This document shows, piece after piece, positions 25,155 to 32,290 of a stretch of 50,144 nt of DNA (its first letter is position 1; the number at the start of each line of letters is the position of its first letter). The notes beneath the pieces were generated by a model. That model was not told the origin of the DNA, searched no databases, and was given only the letters and a program-made list of their open reading frames with translations. The translations under genes were made by a program, and so were the position numbers. Source of the stretch: Eubacteriales bacterium (GTDB taxonomy: Bacteria; Bacillota; Clostridia; Lachnospirales; Lachnospiraceae); the NCBI GenBank assembly GCA_030524715.1, contig JAUNGB010000027.1:3666-53809 (forward strand), given 5' to 3'.

Positions 25155-26690
25155 ATGAAAGCAAAAAAAATCAGCGCATTGTTTTTGTCTGCGGCTATGA
25201 TGGCTTCCCTTGCGGTTCCGCAGACAGCTATGGCGGCAGAGGAAGTATCCGCACCGAAATATATTTTTCTGTTTATCGGTGACGGAATGAGTTATCCCCA
25301 GATTCAGACCACTAATTATTTTAAGAGTGCGATGGAGGACGACGGGGATGAGATCCTTACAAGCCAGAATAACCTGAATATGATGAATTTCCCGGTAGCA
25401 GGCTCTGCACAGACCTACGACAGCACGTCCTTCTGCCCTGATTCCGCTTCTACCGCAACCTCTATTTCCACAGGACACAAGACCTACAGCGGAACCATTA
25501 ACATGGATGAAAAAATGGAAACATCATATGAAACCATTGCTGAGAAGCTGAAAGCACAGTTGGGATACAAGATCGGTATTCTGTCTTCCGTAAACTTAAA
25601 CCATGCAACGCCTGCAGCCTTTTATGCACATCAGGCATCCAGAAACAACTATTATGAAATCGGGGAAGAGATGATTGCCAGCGATTTTGATTATTTTGCC
25701 GGCGGCGGTCTGAAAAAAGCAACAGGCGCAGAGGGCGACCAGAAGGATTTGTATGAACTGGCAGAGGAAGCCGGATATAAGGTAATCAGGACACAGGCAG
25801 AAGCAGAAGCGCTTACCGGTGAGGATGGAAAGGCGATCGTGATCGATGAAACTCTTGCGGATGATGATGCAATGAGCTATGCCATGGATCTTGAGGAAGG
25901 TGAGTGGGGCCTTGCTGATTATGTAGAAAAAGGTATTGAGGTTCTTGACAATGATACCGGCTTCTTTATGATGGTAGAAGGCGGTAAGATCGACTGGGCA
26001 TGTCATGCCAATGACGCAGGTGCCACCATCACGGATACGGTTGCTCTGGATGAGGCTGTGGGCAAAGCAGTGGAATTTTATAATGAGCATCCGGACGAGA
26101 CATTGATTCTTGTAACAGGAGACCATGAGACAGGCGGTCTGACCATCGGTTTTGCCGGAACAGACTATGATACTTTTCTTACAAATCTCAGCAATCAGAA
26201 GATTTCTTACGCAAAGTTTGATTCTGATTATGTGACCGGATACAAAGAGAATAAGACGGACTTTGATACGGTAATGGCTGATGTAACAGAACTGTTCGGA
26301 CTTCAGGCTCCTGAGGAAAACGCAGCGGAAGCCTCCAATCAGGCAGACAGCAAGGATGTACATCCGGAATCTGAAGAAACAGGGACTCTTGTAATGACAG
26401 ACTATGAGTATAACAAATTAAAAGCAGCTTATGAGGAAACCATGTCACGTACAGGCGAGGAAGAGGAATTTGGTCAGGAAGAGTATCTTCTGTATGGAAG
26501 CTACGAACCGCTTACCGTAACCATTACCCATATTTTGAATAATAAATCCGGTATTAATTTTGCATCCTATGCACATACGGGACTCCCGGTAGAGGTATTT
26601 GCAATGGGCAGCGGCCAGGAGGATTTCGGCGGTTACTACGATAATACGGATATTTATAACAAGCTGGCTGCTCTTACAGGAGTGGAATAA
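25155..26690 (+). CDS. Secreted alkaline phosphatase
   Basis: A 511-aa exported phosphomonoesterase. A signal peptide (LFLSAAMMASLAVPQTAMA) is cleaved near residue 27. The active site has Asp43 in LFIGDGM and nucleophile Ser97 in CPDSASTATS, the PhoA signature. Later metal ligands are visible in GGKIDWACHANDAG and LVTGDHETGG. AAGGAG precedes the ATG. A Glu-rich insert (EENAAEASNQADSKDVHPES) lies at about residues 393-415. It would release phosphate outside the cell, probably under phosphate starvation. The membrane protein gene starts 3 nt later and is presumably co-transcribed. Confidence 0.95.
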   Translation: MKAKKISALFLSAAMMASLAVPQTAMAAEEVSAPKYIFLFIGDGMSYPQIQTTNYFKSAMEDDGDEILTSQNNLNMMNFPVAGSAQTYDSTSFCPDSASTATSISTGHKTYSGTINMDEKMETSYETIAEKLKAQLGYKIGILSSVNLNHATPAAFYAHQASRNNYYEIGEEMIASDFDYFAGGGLKKATGAEGDQKDLYELAEEAGYKVIRTQAEAEALTGEDGKAIVIDETLADDDAMSYAMDLEEGEWGLADYVEKGIEVLDNDTGFFMMVEGGKIDWACHANDAGATITDTVALDEAVGKAVEFYNEHPDETLILVTGDHETGGLTIGFAGTDYDTFLTNLSNQKISYAKFDSDYVTGYKENKTDFDTVMADVTELFGLQAPEENAAEASNQADSKDVHPESEETGTLVMTDYEYNKLKAAYEETMSRTGEEEEFGQEEYLLYGSYEPLTVTITHILNNKSGINFASYAHTGLPVEVFAMGSGQEDFGGYYDNTDIYNKLAALTGVE

Positions 26691-26693
26691 CTT

Positions 26694-27839
26694 ATGATCG
26701 GCTGGCTGAAAAGAAACTCTGTTTCTGTACTGGCAATTCTGCTGATTCTCATCCTCATGGCCATCCCTACCGGCTATGAGGATGCAGCTATTTATAAGGG
26801 GACGGACAGAGTGAAGGCGAAAGTGCTTTCCACGGATGAAAGTACAGTAAAAAGCTCCGGGCTGATCCAGTCGGGAGAACAGTATTGTCAGTTGGAAATA
26901 TTGGGCGGAAAATTTAAAGGACAGGAGGCTACCGGAGTAAATATGCTCAGCGGCTCTCTGGAATCGGATAAGATCTTTCAGGAGGGGGATGTGGCTCAGG
27001 TTGTCATCAGCTATAAGGATAATGAGATTCTTTCGGTGATGATGTCTGACCATTACAGAATTGATAAGGAACTGCTTCTGGCAGGAATGTTTGTGGTACT
27101 TTTAATATTATTTGCGGGAAGGACAGGACTTCGGGCGGTTTATTCCTTTGTGATCACGGTTCTGGCGATCTGGAAGATCATGGTTCCCGCTTACCTGCGA
27201 GGAGTGAATCCTATCTGGTGCGGAATTTTGATCACGGCTTTTCTGACCGTGCTGATCATCTTTCTGGTATATGGCTGGAGCCGTAAGACCATTGCCGCCA
27301 GCAGCGGCGCATTGCTGGGAGTGCTGGTAACCTGTATAATCGGCTGTATTTTTACGGATGCGTTTAAAATCCATGGCGCGGTTATGGCATATTCAGAGAG
27401 CCTTTTGTATGCGGGCTATCAGGATCTGGATCTGACCAGGATTTTTATGAGCGGTATTTTTATCGGGGCGTCCGGTGCGATGATGGATCTGTCGGTGGAT
27501 ATTACCTCCGCAGTAAATGAGGTCATAGAGAAAAAGCCGGAGATCGGCTGGAGGGAGGCGGCGCGTTCCGGAATGAATGTAGGCCGTGCAGCTATGGGAA
27601 CAATGACCACCACGCTTCTGCTGGCTTATTCCGGCGGATATATTGCGCTTTTGATGACTTTTATGGCGCAGGGAACGCCATTGGACAATATCTTTAACTA
27701 TAAATATGTTTCAGCGGAAATCCTGGATACGGTAGTGGGAAGCTTCGGTCTGGTAACGGTGGCGCCCTTTACGGCGCTGACAAGCGGGATTCTGCTGACA
27801 GGGCATAAGAAAAAGGTGAAGCAGGGGGAAACGGTATAA
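26694..27839 (+). CDS. YibE/F-like membrane protein
   Basis: A 381-aa membrane protein of the YibE/F family. One N-terminal membrane segment is followed by an outside domain (residues about 30-125) and then seven or so membrane segments. The conserved IFIGASGAMMDLSVDITSAV stretch and the GRAAMGTMTTTLLLAYSGG stretch are typical. The molecular function is unsettled; transport roles have been proposed. It is 3 nt downstream of the alkaline phosphatase gene. Confidence 0.88.
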   Translation: MIGWLKRNSVSVLAILLILILMAIPTGYEDAAIYKGTDRVKAKVLSTDESTVKSSGLIQSGEQYCQLEILGGKFKGQEATGVNMLSGSLESDKIFQEGDVAQVVISYKDNEILSVMMSDHYRIDKELLLAGMFVVLLILFAGRTGLRAVYSFVITVLAIWKIMVPAYLRGVNPIWCGILITAFLTVLIIFLVYGWSRKTIAASSGALLGVLVTCIIGCIFTDAFKIHGAVMAYSESLLYAGYQDLDLTRIFMSGIFIGASGAMMDLSVDITSAVNEVIEKKPEIGWREAARSGMNVGRAAMGTMTTTLLLAYSGGYIALLMTFMAQGTPLDNIFNYKYVSAEILDTVVGSFGLVTVAPFTALTSGILLTGHKKKVKQGETV

Positions 27840-27950
27840 ATGTTGCCCCCTGCTTCTGATATAAAAGGAAAGCGTGATAGCTGTATGTACAGTCATAGCA
27901 GCAATTTTGGCATAAAATGGCTGAAACTGTATTTGTGTATTTGGCTGAAG

Positions 27951-28592
27951 TTATATTTTAGAATATCCGAAGCCATTTACAATAGCGTCAAGCTTCTGCC
28001 TGTTTTTGCACAACGGGCATTCATGCGTCCGGTATGTACCGTAATTGGGAATATCCTTCTGCTGAAAGATCGAGTGCACCGGAAGCTGAGCCACGCTGCT
28101 GACCGCACTGAAAATTGCTGCGATACCGCGGATCTTGCCTTCGTAGTAAAGAATACTTTCTACCGCGCGTGAAAGGGTTTCTCCTGTTGTTACGGAACCG
28201 TTCAGGATTAAAATGTTTTTGCCTTTTATCATCATCTGGACATTATCCCGGAAGATCATCTGTCCGATATTGTTATATTCCGGTGAAGTAATATAAATGG
28301 TCTGATGCGCATTCATAGAAAGAACTCCTGCCTTGGTCAGTTCTTCCGCCAGGTATGCGCCGACGACCTCAAGTCCGTCCATGCAGACGATAGTGTCGAT
28401 GGGAATTGTCGCCTCATAATTAGCAGAAAGCGTCTGCGCGATTCTTCTGGCCTCTGCACAACGGGACTTCATGGTAGTGATGTCCAGATAGTGTGTAATG
28501 TGGGACTGCGGTGTGGCAAAATGGCCGGGAAAAATTTTTAACTGAATACGGTCATCACTGCGCGCATAAATTTTGAACATTTTGGTTTCCAT
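27951..28592 (-). CDS. Phosphoribosyltransferase-like protein with altered PRPP loop
   Basis: A 213-aa type I phosphoribosyltransferase-fold protein. The hood and flexible regions resemble orotate phosphoribosyltransferase (PIDTIVCMDGLEVVGAYLAEEL). The PRPP loop reads ILNGSVTTGETL, where active enzymes usually have two acidic residues before the TTG, here Asn and Gly. The C-terminus has a C-P-L-C pair (THECPLCKNRQKLDAIV) like a half zinc ribbon. GGAGGGTG lies upstream of the ATG. It has its own promoter at 28640-28669. It may be a regulator or an enzyme with changed chemistry. Confidence 0.75.
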   Translation of the reverse strand: METKMFKIYARSDDRIQLKIFPGHFATPQSHITHYLDITTMKSRCAEARRIAQTLSANYEATIPIDTIVCMDGLEVVGAYLAEELTKAGVLSMNAHQTIYITSPEYNNIGQMIFRDNVQMMIKGKNILILNGSVTTGETLSRAVESILYYEGKIRGIAAIFSAVSSVAQLPVHSIFQQKDIPNYGTYRTHECPLCKNRQKLDAIVNGFGYSKI

Positions 28593-28639
28593 AAATCACC
28601 CTCCTTTGCGATAGTGTCTCGCTCTTTTTAAGTATGTAC

Positions 28640-28669
28640 ATTATAGCATTAAAGAGGGGGATTTTTCAA
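28640..28669 (-). promoter_or_regulatory. Promoter of the phosphoribosyltransferase-like gene
   Basis: On the minus strand TTGAAA (28664-28669) is 18 bp from TATAAT (28640-28645), which is preceded by TGC as an extended -10. Confidence 0.7.
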
Positions 28670-28773
28670 TAAATTCTGTATATTTTGCCTAATAAAATAT
28701 AGAAAAAATGTGTTGCCAGCCATAAGTCCGGGCGGCCAGTGCAGGATTTGGGTATGAACAATACCGAAAACAT

Positions 28774-28811
28774 AAAAAATACCGGAGGCTCCGATTCAGG
28801 AGCCTTCGGTA
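28774..28811 (-). terminator. Intrinsic terminator of hsp20 gene
   Basis: A 12-bp stem (28781-28792 with 28799-28810, one G-U pair) is followed on the minus strand by ATTTTTT. It lies about 90 nt after the Hsp20 stop. Confidence 0.75.
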
Positions 28812-28896
28812 GGAAATGAGGGAAAAGTAATAAGTGAGATGGTGCATCCCACAGATGGCAAAATGAAACCGTACAATTTGTACTTAAAATTATGGT

Positions 28897-29346
28897 TTAG
28901 CCTTCAATGGCAATGCATCCTTTATTTTCAACGGCTTTGGCATCCTTTTTTGGAATTGAGAGTTTCAGGATGCCGTCTTCGTATTTCGCATGGATTTCAT
29001 CCTGTGTAATCTGGTCTCCAATGTAGAAGCTTCGGGTCATGCTGCCGGCAAAACGCTCGCGGCGGATGAAATTGCCTTTATCATCCTGTTTATCCTTGTC
29101 AAGCCCTTTGGCGGCGGAGATAGTAAGATAACCGTCCTTTAACTGTACATTGATCTGATCCTTTTTAAAGCCCGGCAGGTCAACGTCAAGCTCGTATGTG
29201 CCGTCAGTCTCGCGAACATCGGTTTTCATCATGTTCTGAGTATTTTTTCCGTATAAAGGATTTTTCCTGTTCCAAAAATCATTTTCAAATGGGAAATCCA
29301 TCCAGTCGTCAAATAAGTTTTCTCCAAAAATACTAGGCATCATCAT
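28897..29346 (-). CDS. Small heat shock protein, Hsp20/alpha-crystallin family
   Basis: Cytoplasmic ATP-independent chaperone of 149 aa. The alpha-crystallin domain runs from about residue 42 (KTDVRETDGTYELDVDLPGF) to 140, with the conserved DLPGF-KKDQINV and the closing KYEDGILKLSIPKK. The C-terminal I-x-I-like tail reads CIAIEG. AGGAG precedes the ATG. A CIRCE element overlaps the promoter, indicating repression by HrcA and induction by heat or unfolded protein. Confidence 0.96.
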   Translation of the reverse strand: MMMPSIFGENLFDDWMDFPFENDFWNRKNPLYGKNTQNMMKTDVRETDGTYELDVDLPGFKKDQINVQLKDGYLTISAAKGLDKDKQDDKGNFIRRERFAGSMTRSFYIGDQITQDEIHAKYEDGILKLSIPKKDAKAVENKGCIAIEG

Positions 29347-29460
29347 AAGTCATATCTCCTTTCAAGAGTATTGCGAATTTATATATAGTTTATATGTTTA
29401 ACAATTTCCGGAACTCAGGAGGAATATTCATTTTTATTTCTCTTCCTTTGTTCTATGTGT

Positions 29461-29503
29461 AATATAACACTTATTGTTAGCAATGTCAATAGGTGAGTGC
29501 TAA
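29461..29503 (-). promoter_or_regulatory. hsp20 promoter with CIRCE element
   Basis: On the minus strand TTGACA (29484-29489) is 17 bp from TATATT (29461-29466). The plus strand at 29477-29503 reads TTAGCAATG-N9-GAGTGCTAA, the HrcA operator TTAGCACTC-N9-GAGTGCTAA with three changes in one arm. The element covers the -35 box. Confidence 0.85.
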
Positions 29504-29545
29504 TAATTTTGTGAAAAAAGTGTGAAGTCCAGATTTTCCTTGGGG

Positions 29546-29631
29546 AGCGGACATTCGCATTCTGCTTTTTTACATGTTTATGAACACAGGTTGTTAGTGT
29601 AACGATGTACTAGCTTATCTGCGTTCAAAAA
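29546..29631 (+). repeat. GCGGACATTCG dispersed repeat, copy A
   Basis: The block runs AGCGGACATTCGCATTCTGC then an ATGAACACAGG segment and ends ATCTGCGTTCAAAAA. Compared with copy B (45918-45984) the first 20 bases differ at only two positions. It occupies the gap between the hsp20 promoter and the HicAB terminator. Confidence 0.75.
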
Positions 29632-29675
29632 GGGGCTGCCGCTTTAACGAATGAAAATTCGTGCGACAGCCCCTT
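29630..29675 (-). terminator. Intrinsic terminator of hicAB
   Basis: AAGGGGCTG (29630-29638) pairs with CAGCCCCTT (29667-29675), with an inner ACGAAT-GAAA-ATTCGT hairpin. On the minus strand the stem is followed by TTTTT. It lies directly after the hicB stop. Confidence 0.85.
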
Positions 29676-29679
29676 GTAT

Positions 29680-30081
29680 TTATTTGGCTTGTGCCATTGA
29701 TAATAGAGTATCTTGTAAAAGTTTAGAGAAATTAATATTGTTTTTTTCAGCAAAAGTATTCAGCCATGCAGGAATAGTGAGGTTTTTCCTTACGGCTTTT
29801 TCACCATATTTTTTTTCATAAGCATCAATGTCTAATAATAACATATTTAGCATACACCCGTTTTCAACAGTTATTTCTGAATAGTCGGAGGCATGTGGGA
29901 TTTTTTCTCCATCTTCAAGCTCTCCTAATATCCAGCCACTGGCCGCATCAATTCCCATTTCAATAGCCTGCTCCAAGTTTTTTCCCTCTGTTACGCAACC
30001 GGGTAAGTCCGGAAACTCTACTACATATCCTCCGCTTTGATCTGTAAAAGGCTTAAATACAGCCGGATAAATTAATTTCAA
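29680..30081 (-). CDS. hicB: HicB-type antitoxin
   Basis: A 133-aa antitoxin of the HicAB toxin-antitoxin system. The N-terminal partial RNase-H-like fold shows VFKPFTDQSGGYVVEFPDLPG and AIEMGIDAASGWILGELEDG. The C-terminal DNA-binding part is NLTIPAWLNTFAEKNNINFSK, a ribbon-helix-helix type. The start is a TTG at 30079-30081 behind GGAGG; the ATG-initiated frame from 30114 would read through that ribosome site. The toxin gene hicA is 40 nt upstream on the same strand. HicB is expected to bind the palindrome in the shared promoter (30362-30376). Confidence 0.92.
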   Translation of the reverse strand: MKLIYPAVFKPFTDQSGGYVVEFPDLPGCVTEGKNLEQAIEMGIDAASGWILGELEDGEKIPHASDYSEITVENGCMLNMLLLDIDAYEKKYGEKAVRKNLTIPAWLNTFAEKNNINFSKLLQDTLLSMAQAK

Positions 30082-30116
30082 ATATATTCGCCTCCATTTA
30101 TATAGATTGAGCAAAT

Positions 30117-30131
30117 GGGGCTTAAAGCCCC
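30117..30131. other. Small hairpin at end of hicA
   Basis: GGGGCTT-A-AAGCCCC is a perfect 7-bp stem that includes the hicA stop codon and lies before the hicB ribosome site. It could set the toxin to antitoxin ratio. Confidence 0.4.
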
Positions 30132-30301
30132 GCCTGCTTCATAATTGATTTTACTGTATCAGGATTCAAATCCCCTCCATGTTCTGGGATTGTAACTTTT
30201 CCAGGCTTAGTCGGGTGTTTGTATTGGTGGTGTGAACCTTTTTGCTTTACTTGATACCATCCGTCTTCTAATATAATACTTTCAATTTCTCTAAATCTCA
30301 T
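30122..30301 (-). CDS. hicA: HicA-type toxin, mRNA interferase
   Basis: A 59-aa toxin with a double-stranded RNA-binding fold. The protein opens MRFREIESIILEDGWYQ and has the catalytic histidine region KGSHHQYKHP, followed by KVTIPEHGGDLNPDTVKSIM, which is the standard HicA ending. The ATG at 30299-30301 follows GGGAGG. In the free state HicA cuts mRNA; HicB blocks it. It is the first gene of the operon, and the promoter operator lies 54 nt upstream. Confidence 0.95.
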   Translation of the reverse strand: MRFREIESIILEDGWYQVKQKGSHHQYKHPTKPGKVTIPEHGGDLNPDTVKSIMKQAGL

Positions 30302-30354
30302 CCAATACCTCCCTATTCATTCATGGCATCTCTCCTTTCCGTTTATTTAATCAT

Positions 30355-30383
30355 ATTATAATGCGTATTATACGCACTGTCAA
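30355..30383 (-). promoter_or_regulatory. hicAB promoter with palindromic operator in the spacer
   Basis: On the minus strand TTGACA (30378-30383) is 17 bp from TATAAT (30355-30360). The spacer is almost filled by the perfect palindrome TGCGTAT-T-ATACGCA (30362-30376), so HicB bound there would exclude RNA polymerase. Confidence 0.85.
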
Positions 30384-30461
30384 TGATTTTATTCTTAAAA
30401 AATAAAAGGACGTTCAGCTAAATAGTATGTATCAGACAAACATTTCTACGTGTTCATCTGG

Positions 30462-31559
30462 CTATTGTACTGTTATAATAAATGTATCCCCTATCGGAAC
30501 AGCTCCGTCTGTGGGCTGCTCATTTTCTTCATAAATACGTCCTTCGGCTTCAATATAGGTGTCCGGTTCGCCGCTGCTGCTATATTTTTGAGATGCAGGT
30601 GGTTTCGCATTCTCGGGCTTAAGGACATAGAGCCGCAGGCTGAGGTATTCTGCTTTGGGAGATATCCTACTATATAAGGAATCCATGGTATCCAGGCGAA
30701 AAGTAATTTCCGGATTTCCATAGCTTCCCATTGTATAACGTACCGGATTTCCCAGGTTGTCCTCTCCTATGAGGAAATATTCTTCATCATCCTTCAGGGA
30801 ATCCAGACTGCCGTAAATGGCGCTGTCAAAAATATTGAGTCGGAATCCGGTTAATTTTAAACACCGTTCATCATCAATACGAATCTCTTCATTCAGAGGA
30901 ATTTCAGTAGTATCTGCCTCAAGTTCTTTTGGTGAAGCTGTAAATGTAAAGGGATACTCATCCGTGATTTCCTCTGTATCCGGGTTCATCGTTTGAACCT
31001 TTATTTCTATATTGGCTAAGTCTGTTTTATCAATCGTTGTTTCAAGACAAAAACGGCTGACCATTTCATTTCGGAAGTTTGCGGCTGATGTTTGTTCTGC
31101 AGTGAAATTCCAGGTTCCATTAAGCTGGGTTTCTGTTTGGTTAACCCGGACTTCTGTCAATAAAACCGGCATTGTGGTTTCAGGCTTTTCTGCAGCACAG
31201 GAATATGCCAGCCACAATTCTTTTCCATCCATAGCTGCTTCTTCCAGAGTTATGGTTATGCCGTTTTTGGTGACGCTTTTTCCCACGATATCTGTATAAG
31301 ACATTACATTATCATGTATTCCCAGTATCTTTCCGATCATAGTCGTAAAATGATTCCAGGCGGCCTGTACCTCTTTGTGATAGATTGCTGTCAAACTAAG
31401 CATCAAAACCAAAAACGTGCAGGCGGCAATGATCTTGAGCCTGTTTGTCCTAATTGTCTCAAATGTGGCATGCTGCTCTTCCCACGGACGAGAAGCATGA
31501 TAGATATATTGGTCGTCAATTTCACTGAATAACTCCAAAAACTGAAATCCCTGATTCAT
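30462..31559 (-). CDS. DUF4179-type anti-sigma factor
   Basis: A membrane protein of 365 aa. A short cytoplasmic N-terminus (MNQGFQFLELFSEIDDQYI) leads to one membrane segment (IIAACTFLVLMLSLTAIYH) and a large outside domain. The DUF4179 part is seen around KSVTKNGITITLEEAAMDGKELWLAYS. The start at 31559 follows AAAGGAG; the longer frame from 31580 starts inside the sigma gene's end. It lies directly after an ECF sigma factor gene and probably sequesters it until an envelope signal arrives. Confidence 0.88.
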   Translation of the reverse strand: MNQGFQFLELFSEIDDQYIYHASRPWEEQHATFETIRTNRLKIIAACTFLVLMLSLTAIYHKEVQAAWNHFTTMIGKILGIHDNVMSYTDIVGKSVTKNGITITLEEAAMDGKELWLAYSCAAEKPETTMPVLLTEVRVNQTETQLNGTWNFTAEQTSAANFRNEMVSRFCLETTIDKTDLANIEIKVQTMNPDTEEITDEYPFTFTASPKELEADTTEIPLNEEIRIDDERCLKLTGFRLNIFDSAIYGSLDSLKDDEEYFLIGEDNLGNPVRYTMGSYGNPEITFRLDTMDSLYSRISPKAEYLSLRLYVLKPENAKPPASQKYSSSGEPDTYIEAEGRIYEENEQPTDGAVPIGDTFIITVQ

Positions 31560-31572
31560 GAAGCTCACTCCT

Positions 31573-32121
31573 TTACTCATCTAAAAGGGAAAATAATTTT
31601 TTTCTGCTGCGGAACAAAATGGATTTTATTTTGCTTTCGGAACATTCGTGTCTTTTAGCGATATCTCTGATATTATCCATATACCAGTAACGTCTTATGA
31701 AAATGTCCCTGTCTCTTGCTGACAGCATTGCCAGGAAGTCATTGAGTATCTGTATAATTTCTTTTTTCCTGATGTAATCATCCAAAGTGTAGCTTATGAT
31801 ATTGCCAAGTCCTTCCACCTCCTGGCATATATCAGCGATATGCGTATCCATACGCTTCCCCGCTCCCTTTTTGCGGAAACAGTCAATTGCCAGATTTCTT
31901 GTGATTCTTCCAAGAAATGCGGATAAAATATTCGGTTTTCTGGGCGGTATGGAATTCCAGGCCGCAAGCCATGTATCATTGAGACATTCTTCAGAATCTT
32001 CTTTGTTGAACAGAATATTCCATGCAATTCCGAAGCAGAACTTTGTATATTTTCTTTCTGTTTCCAAAATAGCCTGTTCTTTTCGATTCCAGTACATATC
32101 TATGATTTGATGATCGTCCAT
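31573..32121 (-). CDS. ECF-type RNA polymerase sigma factor
   Basis: A 182-aa extracytoplasmic-function sigma factor. Region 2 includes KFCFGIAWNILFNKEDSEEC and NDTWLAAWNSIPP; region 4 is the helix-turn-helix DIAKRHECSESKIKSILFRSR. AAAGGAGG precedes the ATG. It is co-transcribed with the DUF4179 anti-sigma gene 13 nt downstream. The regulon is not visible here. Confidence 0.94.
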   Translation of the reverse strand: MDDHQIIDMYWNRKEQAILETERKYTKFCFGIAWNILFNKEDSEECLNDTWLAAWNSIPPRKPNILSAFLGRITRNLAIDCFRKKGAGKRMDTHIADICQEVEGLGNIISYTLDDYIRKKEIIQILNDFLAMLSARDRDIFIRRYWYMDNIRDIAKRHECSESKIKSILFRSRKKLFSLLDE

Positions 32122-32221
32122 GTGTCGCCTCCTTTATCTTTGCTGCTTACATCTTCGATGCAAACAGCAATTTTTCCTTTACTATATAAGACGTAAATTC
32201 TTAAAAAGCGTTGCATTTTTT

Positions 32222-32290
32222 TGAAAAAAATTTGAACGCAGCCGCACAGCGGTCTGCGTTCATGGGTATGAGGTAAAGCAGTCAGCGTTA
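32222..32290 (-). terminator. Terminator of the second BlaI/M56 locus, built from dispersed repeat copy D
   Basis: On the minus strand TGAACGCAG...CTGCGTTCA (32233-32262) forms a long stem followed by AATTTTTTT. The bases before it (32263-32290) match the CCGCTTTGCTTCATGCTCATGAACGCA part of the GCGGACATTCG repeat family at reduced identity. The M56 stop codon at 32288 lies at the edge of this repeat. Confidence 0.75.

Noticed and set aside
27840-28172. 110-aa plus-strand ORF after the YibE/F gene
   Set aside because: It is mostly antisense to the end of the phosphoribosyltransferase-like gene, with no family features.
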